DNA of 17,412 bases from Porticoccaceae bacterium (GCA_019090225.1 JAHRWI010000053.1:1-17412); one strand, 5' to 3'. Shown: positions 7,260-15,692, counted from the stretch's first letter. Numbers and translations: made by a program. The notes: generated by a model from the sequence alone, not told the origin.

Positions 7260-7291
7260 CTACCTCTATTAGCTATCTCAACTAGCTCGAT
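7257..7291 (+). repeat. imperfect 13-bp tandem repeat at ybeX-lnt junction
   Basis: TAGCT recurs at 7257, 7270 and 7283, exactly 13 bases apart, in units TAGCTACCTCTAT, TAGCTATCTCAAC and a partial TAGCTCG that leads into the lnt ATG at 7290. The first TAG is the ybeX stop. Because 13 is not a multiple of three, the three TAGs fall in all three reading frames, closing every frame just before lnt. Confidence 0.7.
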
Positions 7292-8858
7292 GCCTTATTC
7301 AACTATGTCCACTTTCGCCAGATATACGGTGGCCCTACTGTCAGGCGCACTGCTGCCCCTGACCTTCGCACCTATGTCCTGGTGGCCAGTCGCCCTGCTT
7401 TGTTGTGCCGCGCTAAATTTTGCATCACGTCACACCGCGCTGCGGCAAGCATTTATCGTCTGCCTGTTGTTTGGTTTCGGCCTCTACGCCACTGGAGCAT
7501 CATGGATCTACGTCAGCATCCATGAATATGGTCAGGCATCGGTGGCGCTTGCCGCCTTGCTCACAGGGCTATTCGCCTTTGGGCTGGGAGCAGTGTTTAC
7601 CCTGCCCATAATCTTTTTCGGACGGATAAAACAAAACAACCCGCTGTTTAGAGCGCTGACATTCGCTGCACTCTGGGTACTGGGGGAATGGTTTCGCGGC
7701 TGGTTTTTAACTGGCTTCCCCTGGCTCTATCTCGGCTATGGCTTTATCGACACCTGGCTGGCAGGCTGGGCACCCATCGGCGGCGTGTTAGCCATGGGCG
7801 GCATGGTTGCTTTTAGTGGCGTTCTCTTAAGTGAGTTGTTAGGCGAAGTGCTGCGTGATGCCTTGAGTGGCGAGTCAGATAACATGCCCGGTAGCAAGCC
7901 AAACAACAAAAACCGGGTGTGGATGACAGGCTTCTCGACGTTGTTAATAGCAACACTGTGGCTGGGTGGCGGCTTACTGCAAAAACAAAGCTGGACCACA
8001 GCCATCGCTGCTACTCCCTTAAACGTAATATTGGTACAACCCAACAACCCGGTACTGAGCAAGTGGGATGACAAAGCACTCCCCTTAATCCTCTCCGATA
8101 TCCGTGAAAAAACCCTTACCTTTGCCGATAGCGATCTGATCATCTGGCCCGAATCAGGCATTCCCGCCCTGCAAAATAATGTTCAGGCTTTCCTCCACGA
8201 ATTAGACCTTAGCGCTAAAAATCAAAACACCGGCTTAATCACTGGCATCCCCAGTTATTCTGACGGCCAATATTTTAATTCTGTGATCGGACTTGGCACC
8301 GCCAGTGGCAGTTACCAAAAACGTCGCCTGGTACCCTTTGGCGAATATGTGCCCTTAGAGCATTGGTTAAGAGGTCTTATCAGTTTTTTTGATTTACCTA
8401 TGTCAGCCTTCAGTGTGGGGGCCGATGAACAGGCGCTCATCGCCATTGGCCCCTACCAGTTGGCAACCGCTATTTGCTACGAAATCGCTTATTCCGCGCC
8501 GCTTGCAAAAGATGCCCGCCAGGCAAACCTGCTCTTAACGGTCAGCAACGACACCTGGTTTGGTGACTCGTTAGGGCCGCACCAACATCTGCAAATTGCC
8601 CGCATCCGCGCACTGGAAACTGGCAAGCCACTGCTGCGCGCTACCAATGACGGCATCACAGCATTTATTGATAGCCGTGGCCAGCTTGTGAAACAGCTAC
8701 CCCGTTTTTCCTCAGGGGTTTTAGAGGGACAAATTCAGCCCCATGAAGGTATGACGCCTTACGCCCGCTGGGGCCAGATGCCTGTCATCGGCCTATGTTT
8801 ATTGGTTTTGTTAGCGGCAATAGTTTTGGATCGCCGACTGCCTAAAGCCCTCGTCTAA
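7290..8858 (+). CDS. lnt: apolipoprotein N-acyltransferase
   Basis: Lnt is the inner-membrane enzyme that adds the third acyl chain to the N-terminal cysteine of lipoproteins, the last maturation step before Lol export. The 522-residue protein has an N-terminal block of hydrophobic helices (about 10-235), a periplasmic nitrilase-like domain (about 244-490) and a closing C-terminal helix (about 492-512). The Glu-Lys-Cys catalytic triad is present: E288 (WPESG), K344 in YQKRRLVPFGEYVP and C396 (AICYEI). It follows ybeX by 30 bases. I keep the ATG at 7290; Met6 at 7305 is an alternative because no Shine-Dalgarno is visible before either. One substrate, LptE, is encoded two genes downstream. Confidence 0.96.
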   Translation: MPYSTMSTFARYTVALLSGALLPLTFAPMSWWPVALLCCAALNFASRHTALRQAFIVCLLFGFGLYATGASWIYVSIHEYGQASVALAALLTGLFAFGLGAVFTLPIIFFGRIKQNNPLFRALTFAALWVLGEWFRGWFLTGFPWLYLGYGFIDTWLAGWAPIGGVLAMGGMVAFSGVLLSELLGEVLRDALSGESDNMPGSKPNNKNRVWMTGFSTLLIATLWLGGGLLQKQSWTTAIAATPLNVILVQPNNPVLSKWDDKALPLILSDIREKTLTFADSDLIIWPESGIPALQNNVQAFLHELDLSAKNQNTGLITGIPSYSDGQYFNSVIGLGTASGSYQKRRLVPFGEYVPLEHWLRGLISFFDLPMSAFSVGADEQALIAIGPYQLATAICYEIAYSAPLAKDARQANLLLTVSNDTWFGDSLGPHQHLQIARIRALETGKPLLRATNDGITAFIDSRGQLVKQLPRFSSGVLEGQIQPHEGMTPYARWGQMPVIGLCLLVLLAAIVLDRRLPKALV

Positions 8859-9039
8859 ACCTGTCTCCTAACCCCATCATCTAAAACAAACAGCTGGATC
8901 AGCCGTAAAAAAATACCGCTGTCTCGATCATCCAGAGCATAGCGCGCTAGGTCTAGCCTCCGCTTTCGCCTATAATTTCGCCCTTGCGCCACCACGCCGG
9001 ATAATCATTCGGCCCGGCAATTTTTCAAGATGAGAGCCC
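8859..9039 (+). promoter_or_regulatory. leuS promoter/leader region
   Basis: This 181-base gap carries a perfect TATAAT at 8971-8976 about 64 bases before leuS, the best -10 candidate; the matching -35 (TAGGTC or CTAGGT near 8947-8953) is weak. Upstream, an imperfect stem-loop can form: CAGCCGTA (8900-8907) with TACCGCTG (8914-8921) around an A6 loop, one C/C mismatch, flanked by CTGGAT (8894-8899) pairing with ATCCAG (8930-8935). It lacks a T-run on the plus strand, so it is not a clear terminator for lnt. Confidence 0.45.
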
Positions 9040-11523
9040 ATGCAGGAACAATATCACCCGAAAGACATTGAGCAGGACGCTCAGCAGTACTGGCGGGAAA
9101 ACCAATCATTTAAAGTAGAAGCCGATAGTCAGCGGGAAAAATATTACTGCCTGGCCATGTTCCCCTATCCCAGCGGGCAACTACACATGGGCCATGTCCG
9201 CAACTACACCATCGCCGATGTGATTAGCCGCTACCAGCGCATGCTGGGTAAAAATGTTCTGCAACCCATGGGCTGGGATGCTTTTGGCCTGCCCGCAGAA
9301 AATGCCGCGATAAAAAACAACACGGCACCAGCACCGTGGACCTACGAAAACATCCGCTACATGAAGGATCAACTCAACACCCTGGGCTTTGCCTATGACT
9401 GGAACCGTGAGTTGGCGACCTGCCAACCGGATTACTACAAATGGGAACAGTGGTTTTTCACTCGCCTCTACGAAAAAAAACTGGTTTATAAAAAAACCAG
9501 TGCGGTGAACTGGTGCCCCAATGATCAAACTGTCCTCGCCAACGAGCAGGTTATAGATGGCTGCTGCTGGCGCTGTGATACCCCGGTAGAACGCAAGGAA
9601 ATTCCCCAGTGGTTTATCCGCATTACCGACTACGCTGAAGAGCTGCTGGACGATCTCGATAAACTCGACGACTGGCCGGACCAGGTGCGCACCATGCAGC
9701 GCAACTGGATTGGTAAAAGCCGAGGCGTGACCATGAGCTTTGCGCTCAGTACTGCTATCGCAGGCTACGAGGACTTTGAGGTTTATACGACTCGGCCAGA
9801 CACTGTTATGGGTGTCACCTATTTAAGCCTGGCGGCAGAGCACCCCATCAGCCTGGCGCTGGCAGCAAGCAATCCTGAGCTGGCAGAATTTATAAGCACC
9901 TGTAAAATTCAATCCCTCGCTGAAGCCGATATGGCGACCATGGACAAGTTGGGTATGGATACCGGCATCAAGGCCACCCACCCACTCACCGGTGCCGAAG
10001 TCCCGGTCTGGATCGCCAATTATGTGTTGATGGATTACGGCTCTGGTGCAGTAATGGCCGTGCCCGCTCACGATCAACGGGATTGGGAATTTGCCAAAAA
10101 TTACCACTTGCCTATCGAACAGGTTATCGCCCCCATCTCCGCCCTCAATGACGACACCTCCTGCGACATAAGCAAAGAAGCCTTCACCGCCAAAGGCGAG
10201 TTAATTAACTCTGAGCAATTTAACGGCCTGGGTTTTGATGAGGCTTTTGACGCTATCGCCAGCGCCCTGGCAGAGCTCGATAAAGGCCGCATCACCGTCA
10301 ACTATCGCCTACGAGACTGGGGTGTATCGCGGCAGCGCTACTGGGGCTCACCCATCCCCATGCTCTACAACTCTGACGGCATTGAAATCCCGGTACCCGC
10401 CGACAAACTCCCAGTGCTATTGCCCGAAGATGTTGAAATGGACGGCGTGCAATCCCCCATTAAGGCCGATGCCGAATGGAAAAAAGTCAGCCTTGACGGC
10501 CAGCAGCTAGAAAAGGAAACCGACACCTTTGACACCTTTATGGAGTCATCCTGGTATTACGCGCGCTTTACCTGCCCGGACGCCAAGGACGCCATGCTCG
10601 ATTCCGAGCGCGCCAATTACTGGCTGCCCGTCGATCAATATGTCGGCGGCATTGAGCACGCAATACTACATCTGCTTTATGCCCGCTTCTTCCATAAGCT
10701 GATGCGCGATGAAGGCCTGCTCGATTCCGATGAGCCATTCACCAAACTACTCTGCCAGGGCATGGTGCTCAAAGACGGCAGTAAAATGTCCAAATCCAAG
10801 GGCAATACCGTCGACCCCCAGGGCCTGATTGATCAATACGGCGCTGACACGGTTCGGCTGTTTACCATGTTTGCCGCACCGCCCGAACAATCACTGGAAT
10901 GGTCTGATGAAGGCGTCGCTGGCGCTTCTCGCTTCCTGCGCAGACTGTGGAAAACCTTGCACAGACATATTGAAAACGATAGCGCTCACAGCGATATAAA
11001 GCCCATCGACATAGAGAACCTAAGCACTCTTGAGCGGGATGTACGTCGCAAAACCCATGAAACCATTGCCAAGGTCAGTGACGACTACGGTCGTCGGCAA
11101 ACCTTTAATACCGCCATTGCAGCGGTAATGGAATTACTCAACGAACTCAATAAGCTCGACGACAGCGCAACCCAGGCCCCGGCAATCACCCGTGAAGCCC
11201 TGGAAACAGCGGTACTCTTATTAGCTCCAATCACCCCACACTTATGCCACAGCGCCTGGGCTGTTCTCGGTCACAGCGAAGCCGTTATCGACGCCCCCTG
11301 GCCCGACACTGACCAGTCCGCCCTGGTGCGTAGCAGTATCACCATGGCTGTACAGGTCAACGGTAAGGTGCGAGCACAGATCGAGGTGGCCGCCGATGCA
11401 AAACCCGAAGACATCGAACAACAGGCCATTGCAGACGCCAAAGTCATTCGCTTTACTGAGGGCAAGAGCATCCGTAAAGTGATCGTCGTGCCGAAAAGAT
11501 TGGTAAACATTGTGGTCGGCTGA
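9040..11523 (+). CDS. leuS: leucyl-tRNA synthetase
   Basis: LeuRS charges tRNA-Leu and hydrolyses mischarged products. The 827-residue class Ia enzyme has the HIGH-type motif HMGH (49-52), a zinc-binding-like insert with CPNDQ and CWRC (about 164-185), and an editing (CP1) domain with TTRPDT (about 250-255) and the DYGSGAVMAVPAHDQRD segment that includes the conserved editing Asp. It also has KMSKS (582-586), an anticodon-binding helical region and the C-terminal domain that contacts the tRNA arm, ending with the usual VNGKVR ... KVIVVPKRLVNIVV. It is somewhat shorter than E. coli LeuRS (860) but nothing essential appears missing. It has its own likely promoter at 8971-8976. lptE follows after 88 bases. 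Confidence 0.98.
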   Translation: MQEQYHPKDIEQDAQQYWRENQSFKVEADSQREKYYCLAMFPYPSGQLHMGHVRNYTIADVISRYQRMLGKNVLQPMGWDAFGLPAENAAIKNNTAPAPWTYENIRYMKDQLNTLGFAYDWNRELATCQPDYYKWEQWFFTRLYEKKLVYKKTSAVNWCPNDQTVLANEQVIDGCCWRCDTPVERKEIPQWFIRITDYAEELLDDLDKLDDWPDQVRTMQRNWIGKSRGVTMSFALSTAIAGYEDFEVYTTRPDTVMGVTYLSLAAEHPISLALAASNPELAEFISTCKIQSLAEADMATMDKLGMDTGIKATHPLTGAEVPVWIANYVLMDYGSGAVMAVPAHDQRDWEFAKNYHLPIEQVIAPISALNDDTSCDISKEAFTAKGELINSEQFNGLGFDEAFDAIASALAELDKGRITVNYRLRDWGVSRQRYWGSPIPMLYNSDGIEIPVPADKLPVLLPEDVEMDGVQSPIKADAEWKKVSLDGQQLEKETDTFDTFMESSWYYARFTCPDAKDAMLDSERANYWLPVDQYVGGIEHAILHLLYARFFHKLMRDEGLLDSDEPFTKLLCQGMVLKDGSKMSKSKGNTVDPQGLIDQYGADTVRLFTMFAAPPEQSLEWSDEGVAGASRFLRRLWKTLHRHIENDSAHSDIKPIDIENLSTLERDVRRKTHETIAKVSDDYGRRQTFNTAIAAVMELLNELNKLDDSATQAPAITREALETAVLLLAPITPHLCHSAWAVLGHSEAVIDAPWPDTDQSALVRSSITMAVQVNGKVRAQIEVAADAKPEDIEQQAIADAKVIRFTEGKSIRKVIVVPKRLVNIVVG

Positions 11524-11611
11524 CTTAAACCGTAAATTAGCAACATAACTGCCTTAAGGCTTAATACCTGAGCGGCCATTAGAGCCAGCACCCTAACCAC
11601 AGGATTCATCC
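11524..11611 (+). other. leuS-lptE spacer with palindrome
   Basis: This 88-base spacer contains the exact 10-bp palindrome GCCTTAAGGC at 11551-11560 but no T-run after it, so a terminator is unlikely and co-transcription of leuS with lptE is plausible. CAGGAT about ten bases before 11612 is the likely ribosome binding site of lptE. Confidence 0.4.
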
Positions 11612-12142
11612 ATGAACAAAAACGCAATCTCCCTTTCCCTTATTGCAGTTTTGTTACTTGCTACCACGGCTTGCGGCTGGCACTTGCGCGGCACAGCTGG
11701 CAACACCGTCAGCTTCAAGCGCATACATATCAGTGCCGCCAACCTGCACAGCGATCTGGTCAGGCAATTACAGCGCCAACTAGAAGCCAGTGACGTCGAG
11801 GTGGTCGAGAGCGCCACGGACGCGATATACAGCCTTGTTATCGTCAAGGAAGACAGCAAACGTCGTACCGCTACGGTCAGTGCCAGCGCTCGGGTTTCTG
11901 AACGTTCCCTGACTGAATGGGCCGAGTTTCTGGTACTGAATCGTGAGGGTGGCTCGGTTATCCCTCTCACCAAAGTCACGGTTGAGCGGGTCTTCGAATA
12001 CGATGAAAACAACGTCCTTGCCACCAACGACGAAGCGCAGATGTTAAAACGAGAAATGCGCAGCGAGCTAGCACGGCAAATATACAATCGTCTGCGCCAA
12101 CTGAATGACCCAGCCAAGGCAGTCGATGCGCCTCCAGGCTGA
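11612..12142 (+). CDS. lptE: LPS-assembly lipoprotein LptE
   Basis: LptE (RlpB) is the outer-membrane lipoprotein that plugs the LptD barrel and helps insert lipopolysaccharide in the outer leaflet. The 176-residue precursor begins with a lipoprotein signal peptide: N-terminal Lys, hydrophobic core, then ATTAC with the acylated cysteine at position 21; Thr at -3 is slightly unusual for a lipobox. The family hallmark CGWHLRG follows directly. The rest is an alpha/beta fold without catalytic residues, as expected. Ser/Asp at +2/+3 are absent (Gly22, Trp23), consistent with outer-membrane sorting. It lies between leuS and holA, the usual gammaproteobacterial order, and overlaps holA by 17 bases. 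Confidence 0.95.
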   Translation: MNKNAISLSLIAVLLLATTACGWHLRGTAGNTVSFKRIHISAANLHSDLVRQLQRQLEASDVEVVESATDAIYSLVIVKEDSKRRTATVSASARVSERSLTEWAEFLVLNREGGSVIPLTKVTVERVFEYDENNVLATNDEAQMLKREMRSELARQIYNRLRQLNDPAKAVDAPPG

Positions 12143-13187
12143 ACAGCTACAAAACCATTTAAACGGTGACCTGGCACCCATTTACGTGGTGTCGGGCGAT
12201 GAACCACTGCTGATTCTGGAAGCCTGCGATAACATCCGCAGTGCCGCACGAGCCAGCGGCTTCACCGGTCGGGAGCTATTTGAAGCCAACCAGTATTTCG
12301 ATTGGCAGCAGGTGCTTAACGAAGCCAATAGCCTGTCACTGTTCGCCGATAAAAAAATTCTCGAACTGCGTATTCCCTCTGGCAAACCCGGCAAGAATGG
12401 CGGCAAATTTTTTCAGGAATACTGCCAGAACATTTGTCCCGACAACCTGCTCCTGGTGATCTTCCCCAAGCTGGACAGATCCGCCACCAACAGCAAATGG
12501 TTTCGTACCCTGGACTCCCACGGAGCTTCTCTCCAGGTCTGGCCAGTCACCGCCGCACAAATGCCCAACTGGATCAATAAACGCTTATTAAGGGCCAACA
12601 TAAAAGCTAACTCGCAAGCCGTAGAAGTGCTGGCAGATCGCGTCGAAGGCAATCTATTGGCTGCCAGTCAGGAAATAGAAAAACTTAAACTGCTGATCGA
12701 AGATGACGGCATCATCGATGCTGAAACCATGTCGGCCGTGGTCGCCGACAGTGCCCGTTTCAGCGTTTTCGACCTTGTTGACCGAGCCCTCGAAGGTGAT
12801 AGTGAGGCCGCCGCACGCACCCTTTACGGTTTGCGTAATGAAGGCACGGAACCCGGCGCGGTGTTGTGGGCGCTAAGCCGTGAACTTCGCACCTTAGCGA
12901 AAGCTTCAGAGCAAATAGCCCGGGGGGCGCACGCAGACAGCACATTACAAAACATGGGGGTTTGGAAGCAACGGCAAACGCTGATGCGCAATGCATTAAA
13001 GCGCCTAAAATACGGGCAATTATCTATGCTGCTACGACAGGCTGCGAGCGTTGACCGCGCCATTAAAGGCATGAGTCAGGCTTCACCCTGGCAGGAACTT
13101 ATCACCATGATTTTAAGTATCAGTGGCAACAACCCTGTTCATCCCCAAAATTTACGCCTGAACCTACGCGAACAAACCCGCTTATAA
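12126..13187 (+). CDS. holA: DNA polymerase III subunit delta
   Basis: HolA, the delta subunit of the clamp loader, opens the beta sliding clamp during replication. I start it at the ATG 12126 (MRLQAEQLQNHLN), giving 353 residues, since this aligns with E. coli HolA (MIRLYPEQL...); an earlier in-frame ATG at 12105 would add seven residues and deepen the overlap with lptE. Landmarks are IYVVSGDEPLL near residue 20, the long AAA+-like domains I-II (about 1-210; delta normally lacks a functional ATP site), FDLVDRALEG and the C-terminal helical collar domain (about 215-340). The gene overlaps the 3' end of lptE by 17 bases, suggesting coupled translation. It ends the conserved block. Confidence 0.94.
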   Translation: MRLQAEQLQNHLNGDLAPIYVVSGDEPLLILEACDNIRSAARASGFTGRELFEANQYFDWQQVLNEANSLSLFADKKILELRIPSGKPGKNGGKFFQEYCQNICPDNLLLVIFPKLDRSATNSKWFRTLDSHGASLQVWPVTAAQMPNWINKRLLRANIKANSQAVEVLADRVEGNLLAASQEIEKLKLLIEDDGIIDAETMSAVVADSARFSVFDLVDRALEGDSEAAARTLYGLRNEGTEPGAVLWALSRELRTLAKASEQIARGAHADSTLQNMGVWKQRQTLMRNALKRLKYGQLSMLLRQAASVDRAIKGMSQASPWQELITMILSISGNNPVHPQNLRLNLREQTRL

Positions 13188-13340
13188 ATGAAGAAAACCA
13201 TCCTGAAATTACGCCATCAACCGCTTCGATCAGACCCTTTATATTTGCGCAAGGGATAGCAGAACGACTCCAATTTAAGCCATCCAAAGTCACAATCACT
13301 TAATTTACCGAACTTAAACTTAAAAAATGGAAATCATATT
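13188..13340. promoter_or_regulatory. AT-rich upstream region of acyltransferase
   Basis: This 153-base AT-rich gap separates holA from the LpxL-like gene. I see no T-tailed hairpin after holA and no convincing -35/-10 pair. ACTTAAACTTAAAAAA-type sequence lies just before the GTG start, without a clear Shine-Dalgarno. The gene may be read with holA or from an unrecognised promoter here. Confidence 0.3.
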
Positions 13341-14270
13341 GTGGGGAAAAGAACAGATCGTAACGCCCGTGGCTGGCTCGGTTATTATGGGCCTCGATTC
13401 TGGTTATCCTGGCTAGCAGTAGGCTCAAGCTGGGTGCTGGCAAAGTTGCCACGTGCCGCACAACGCGGCCTGATACGTGGCCTTACCAGCTTGATCATCA
13501 AAACCAAATCTTCGCGGGCCAAAACCATTCGCCGCAATATTGAATTGTGCTTTCCTGAGCTGTCGAACCAGGAACGCGAAGCATTGGTGGCAGACAATAT
13601 TTACTCCACTATCTGGACTCTGTTTGATTTACTGGCGCTGGTATGGGACTCCAGAGATTCGGTGCTGAGCAGGGCTCGTATCATTGGAGAGCAGCACCTT
13701 CGAGACGCTTTAAGCGCAAATCAACCCTTGATACTGGTCACCGGGCATTCCTGCGGTTTAGCCTTAGGCGTCGCAAAACTCACTGAGGTCGTGCCTTTTT
13801 CTGTTGTTTACCGACGCATGGATAATCCCGTACTGGAAGCGCAAATCTATCAACGGGCCACAAAAACTTACCCTATCAAGGCTATCCATCGCAAAGAAAT
13901 TCCTTACATGCTGACCGATCTGGCCGACCAGGGTGTCGTGCTTATCGCGCCCGATCAGGATTTTGGTACCAAGCACGGTACCTTCATCCCGTTTTTTGGT
14001 ATAGATACCGCGACCATTACTAACATTCCCCAGTATGCTAAATCGGCAGATGCCAGGGTCTTACTGTTCCACACCTACCGAGAAGCTGACGGTAATTGCG
14101 TTGTTGAAATCGAACCGGTATTAGAAAACTACCCCTCCGGTGACGATCTGGCAGATACTCATGTGTGGAGCGATTACCTCGAACGACAAGTTCATAAGCA
14201 CGCTGCCGACTATTTCTGGCTACACAAACGTTTTAAAACCCGGCCGGAAGGCGAGAAAAAACTCTATTAA
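13341..14270 (+). CDS. LpxL/HtrB-family lysophospholipid acyltransferase
   Basis: This 309-residue protein resembles the lipid A secondary acyltransferases LpxL/LpxM, inner-membrane enzymes that add acyl chains from acyl-ACP to lipid A. It has an N-terminal hydrophobic anchor (about 18-36), the VYRRMDNP element (156-163), the APDQDFG motif (203-209) and the closing WLHKRFKTRPEG, all as in E. coli LpxL. The catalytic H-x4-D/E site is altered: G135-H136-S-C-G-L-A141, where Ala replaces the expected Glu. The enzyme may therefore be inactive, use another residue, or belong to a divergent subgroup with another substrate. Start is GTG 13341; the ATG at 13327 is out of frame. It converges on the DUF815 gene with only 12 bases between stops. 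Confidence 0.85.
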   Translation: MGKRTDRNARGWLGYYGPRFWLSWLAVGSSWVLAKLPRAAQRGLIRGLTSLIIKTKSSRAKTIRRNIELCFPELSNQEREALVADNIYSTIWTLFDLLALVWDSRDSVLSRARIIGEQHLRDALSANQPLILVTGHSCGLALGVAKLTEVVPFSVVYRRMDNPVLEAQIYQRATKTYPIKAIHRKEIPYMLTDLADQGVVLIAPDQDFGTKHGTFIPFFGIDTATITNIPQYAKSADARVLLFHTYREADGNCVVEIEPVLENYPSGDDLADTHVWSDYLERQVHKHAADYFWLHKRFKTRPEGEKKLY

Positions 14271-14282
14271 GCAGCTGCGGTA

Positions 14283-15071
14283 TTAAACGCTTGTAGCAAC
14301 ATCCCGCTGATACTGAATACAAAATTGTTTGGCTGTGCGGCCACTTCTTGAGGCCCGAGCCATAGCAAAACGCTTAGCGGCCCCATGTAATTCTTTTCTA
14401 TCGATCTCCGCTGCGGCCAGACTATCCTTGAAGAGTTCGTCGACAATCAGCAAATACTGGGCCTGGGAGTTGGGATAAAAGGACAACCACAAACCAAAGC
14501 GGTCAGACAGCGACAATTTTTCCTCCACGCGATCTCCGTAATGCAACTCACCTTCAATAATTTCTATGCCAGCATTATCTGTCTTTTGTTCGCTGATCAA
14601 ATGGCGTCGGTTCGACGTAGCACAGACCAGCACATTCTCAGGCGGCAACTCGATAGAACCCTCCAGAATACTTTTTAAATGTTTATAGGCGGTTTCGCCC
14701 TCATCGAATGACAGGTCATCACAGAAAATCAAAAAGCGCTGGGGCAGCTCACGCAGATCATCGACAATTTCGGGCAAATCTGCGAGATCATCCTTATCAA
14801 TTTCAACCACTCGGAGGCCTTTGTCCTGATAACAATTTAGCGCCGCCTTAACCAGAGACGACTTACCCGTACCTCGACTCCCCCACAAGAGAATATTATT
14901 GGCTGAGGCACCACTCAGAAAAAGCGCCAAGTTATCCTTAAATTCAGTCTTTTGCCGGTCGATGCCCAGCAAGTCATCGAAGCCAATCGTGTCTACACGC
15001 TTAACCGCCCTTAAACTCGCTTGTTTGGGACGCCAAATTGCCGCCACCGTTGTCGCCCAATCTATACTCAC
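14283..15071 (-). CDS. DUF815 family AAA+ ATPase
   Basis: This 262-residue cytosolic protein fits the DUF815 family of P-loop ATPases. Walker A is GSRGTGKS (64-71) and the Walker B-like segment is FLIFCDDLSFDE (113-124). A sensor-like CATSN follows (about 149-153), then LSDRFGLWLSFYPNSQAQYL (about 208-227) typical of the family. Such proteins are widespread but their function is not established; the arrangement recalls AAA+ loaders. Translation starts at GTG 15071, overlapping the TGA of the upstream VanZ-like gene (GTGA), with a GGGGGAGAG Shine-Dalgarno-like stretch at 15078-15086. The two genes thus form a coupled pair. Ends 12 bases from the convergent acyltransferase. Confidence 0.88.
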   Translation of the reverse strand: MSIDWATTVAAIWRPKQASLRAVKRVDTIGFDDLLGIDRQKTEFKDNLALFLSGASANNILLWGSRGTGKSSLVKAALNCYQDKGLRVVEIDKDDLADLPEIVDDLRELPQRFLIFCDDLSFDEGETAYKHLKSILEGSIELPPENVLVCATSNRRHLISEQKTDNAGIEIIEGELHYGDRVEEKLSLSDRFGLWLSFYPNSQAQYLLIVDELFKDSLAAAEIDRKELHGAAKRFAMARASRSGRTAKQFCIQYQRDVATSV

Positions 15072-15457
15072 TTAACACTCTCCCCCATCGCAGATACTGA
15101 ATTTAGCCGTTTAGAAACACCGGCATGAAAAAATGACAACATTAGATTCCCCAGACCGGTACCGGTAGTATTAGCCAGCACATCGGCACCTTCCATAAAT
15201 CGATACCCAGTCTGAGCCTGTAATAATTCGAGCGCCACACCAAAACCCAGTAATGCCATGTGGATAAACCAGCGTAATACCGCCCCGGGAAAGGCCAGCC
15301 ACGCCAGCACATAGAGGACAGCATAAGTAAGGCAATGTGCCAATTTATCCACCCCGGCAAACATAGCACCACCGGAAGACGGCGCCAGGGATGCGTAGCT
15401 AACCACCAATAACGCCGACACCAGGACTACCCGCCAAAGCATTCGTGTATTGCTCAC
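15068..15457 (-). CDS. VanZ-like membrane protein
   Basis: This 129-residue integral membrane protein has about four hydrophobic segments (about 7-24, 41-60, 63-80 and 92-110) and the VanZ-type polar pattern: D37-K38-x2-H41 before helix 2, E77-x2-Q80 at the end of helix 3, and R86 ... D92 ... N96 with following glycines. VanZ homologs have been linked to teicoplanin resistance in enterococci, but most bacterial members, including short ones like this, have no known function, so resistance should not be assumed. The GTG at 15457 is supported by AAGGA at 15464-15468, six bases upstream; Met6 (15442) is an alternative. It overlaps the DUF815 gene by four bases, implying coupled translation. Confidence 0.85.
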   Translation of the reverse strand: MSNTRMLWRVVLVSALLVVSYASLAPSSGGAMFAGVDKLAHCLTYAVLYVLAWLAFPGAVLRWFIHMALLGFGVALELLQAQTGYRFMEGADVLANTTGTGLGNLMLSFFHAGVSKRLNSVSAMGESVK

Positions 15458-15463
15458 CTATTT

Positions 15464-15468
15464 TCCTT
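15464..15468 (-). promoter_or_regulatory. Shine-Dalgarno deciding VanZ-like start
   Basis: On the minus strand this reads AAGGA, six bases before the GTG at 15457. It supports that GTG over the internal ATG at 15442 as the start of the VanZ-like protein. Confidence 0.65.
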
Positions 15469-15594
15469 AACTGGCTATTTGAACCTGGCATTATATGAAA
15501 CTTTCAGGAAGAGATCGGAAAGACCCGGCACTCATTACCAATGGATCGCAAACAAGACTTAGCCACTGAAGTCTGTTGTCAGAGGAAAAAGGAC

Positions 15595-15622
15595 TTGCTA
15601 GGCTTACTCTTCCTTATATACA
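15595..15622 (+). promoter_or_regulatory. putative promoter of acyl-CoA synthetase
   Basis: TTGCTA at 15595-15600 and TATACA at 15617-15622 are separated by 16 bases and each match the sigma-70 consensus at four of six positions. They lie about 70 bases before the ligase start in the 235-base region divergent from the VanZ-like gene. AGAGAGG at 15681-15687 is the ribosome binding site, five bases before the ATG. Confidence 0.4.
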
Positions 15623-15692
15623 CTCCGCCAACTAAAAACCGTCGACACATCAACTATCGACGCTCCAAAAAAACAGAACAAGAGAGGTACTT

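Noticed and set aside
12105..12125. Upstream ATG of holA
   Set aside because: Adds seven residues not matched in HolA family; the ATG at 12126 aligns with the known N-terminus.
11593..12249. 218-codon minus-strand ORF opposite lptE/holA
   Set aside because: Arg/Ser/Leu-rich antisense shadow of the clearly recognisable lptE and holA genes.
15068..15457. Glycopeptide resistance gene
   Set aside because: VanZ-like topology alone does not indicate resistance, and no other van-type gene is present; also a Gram-negative context.
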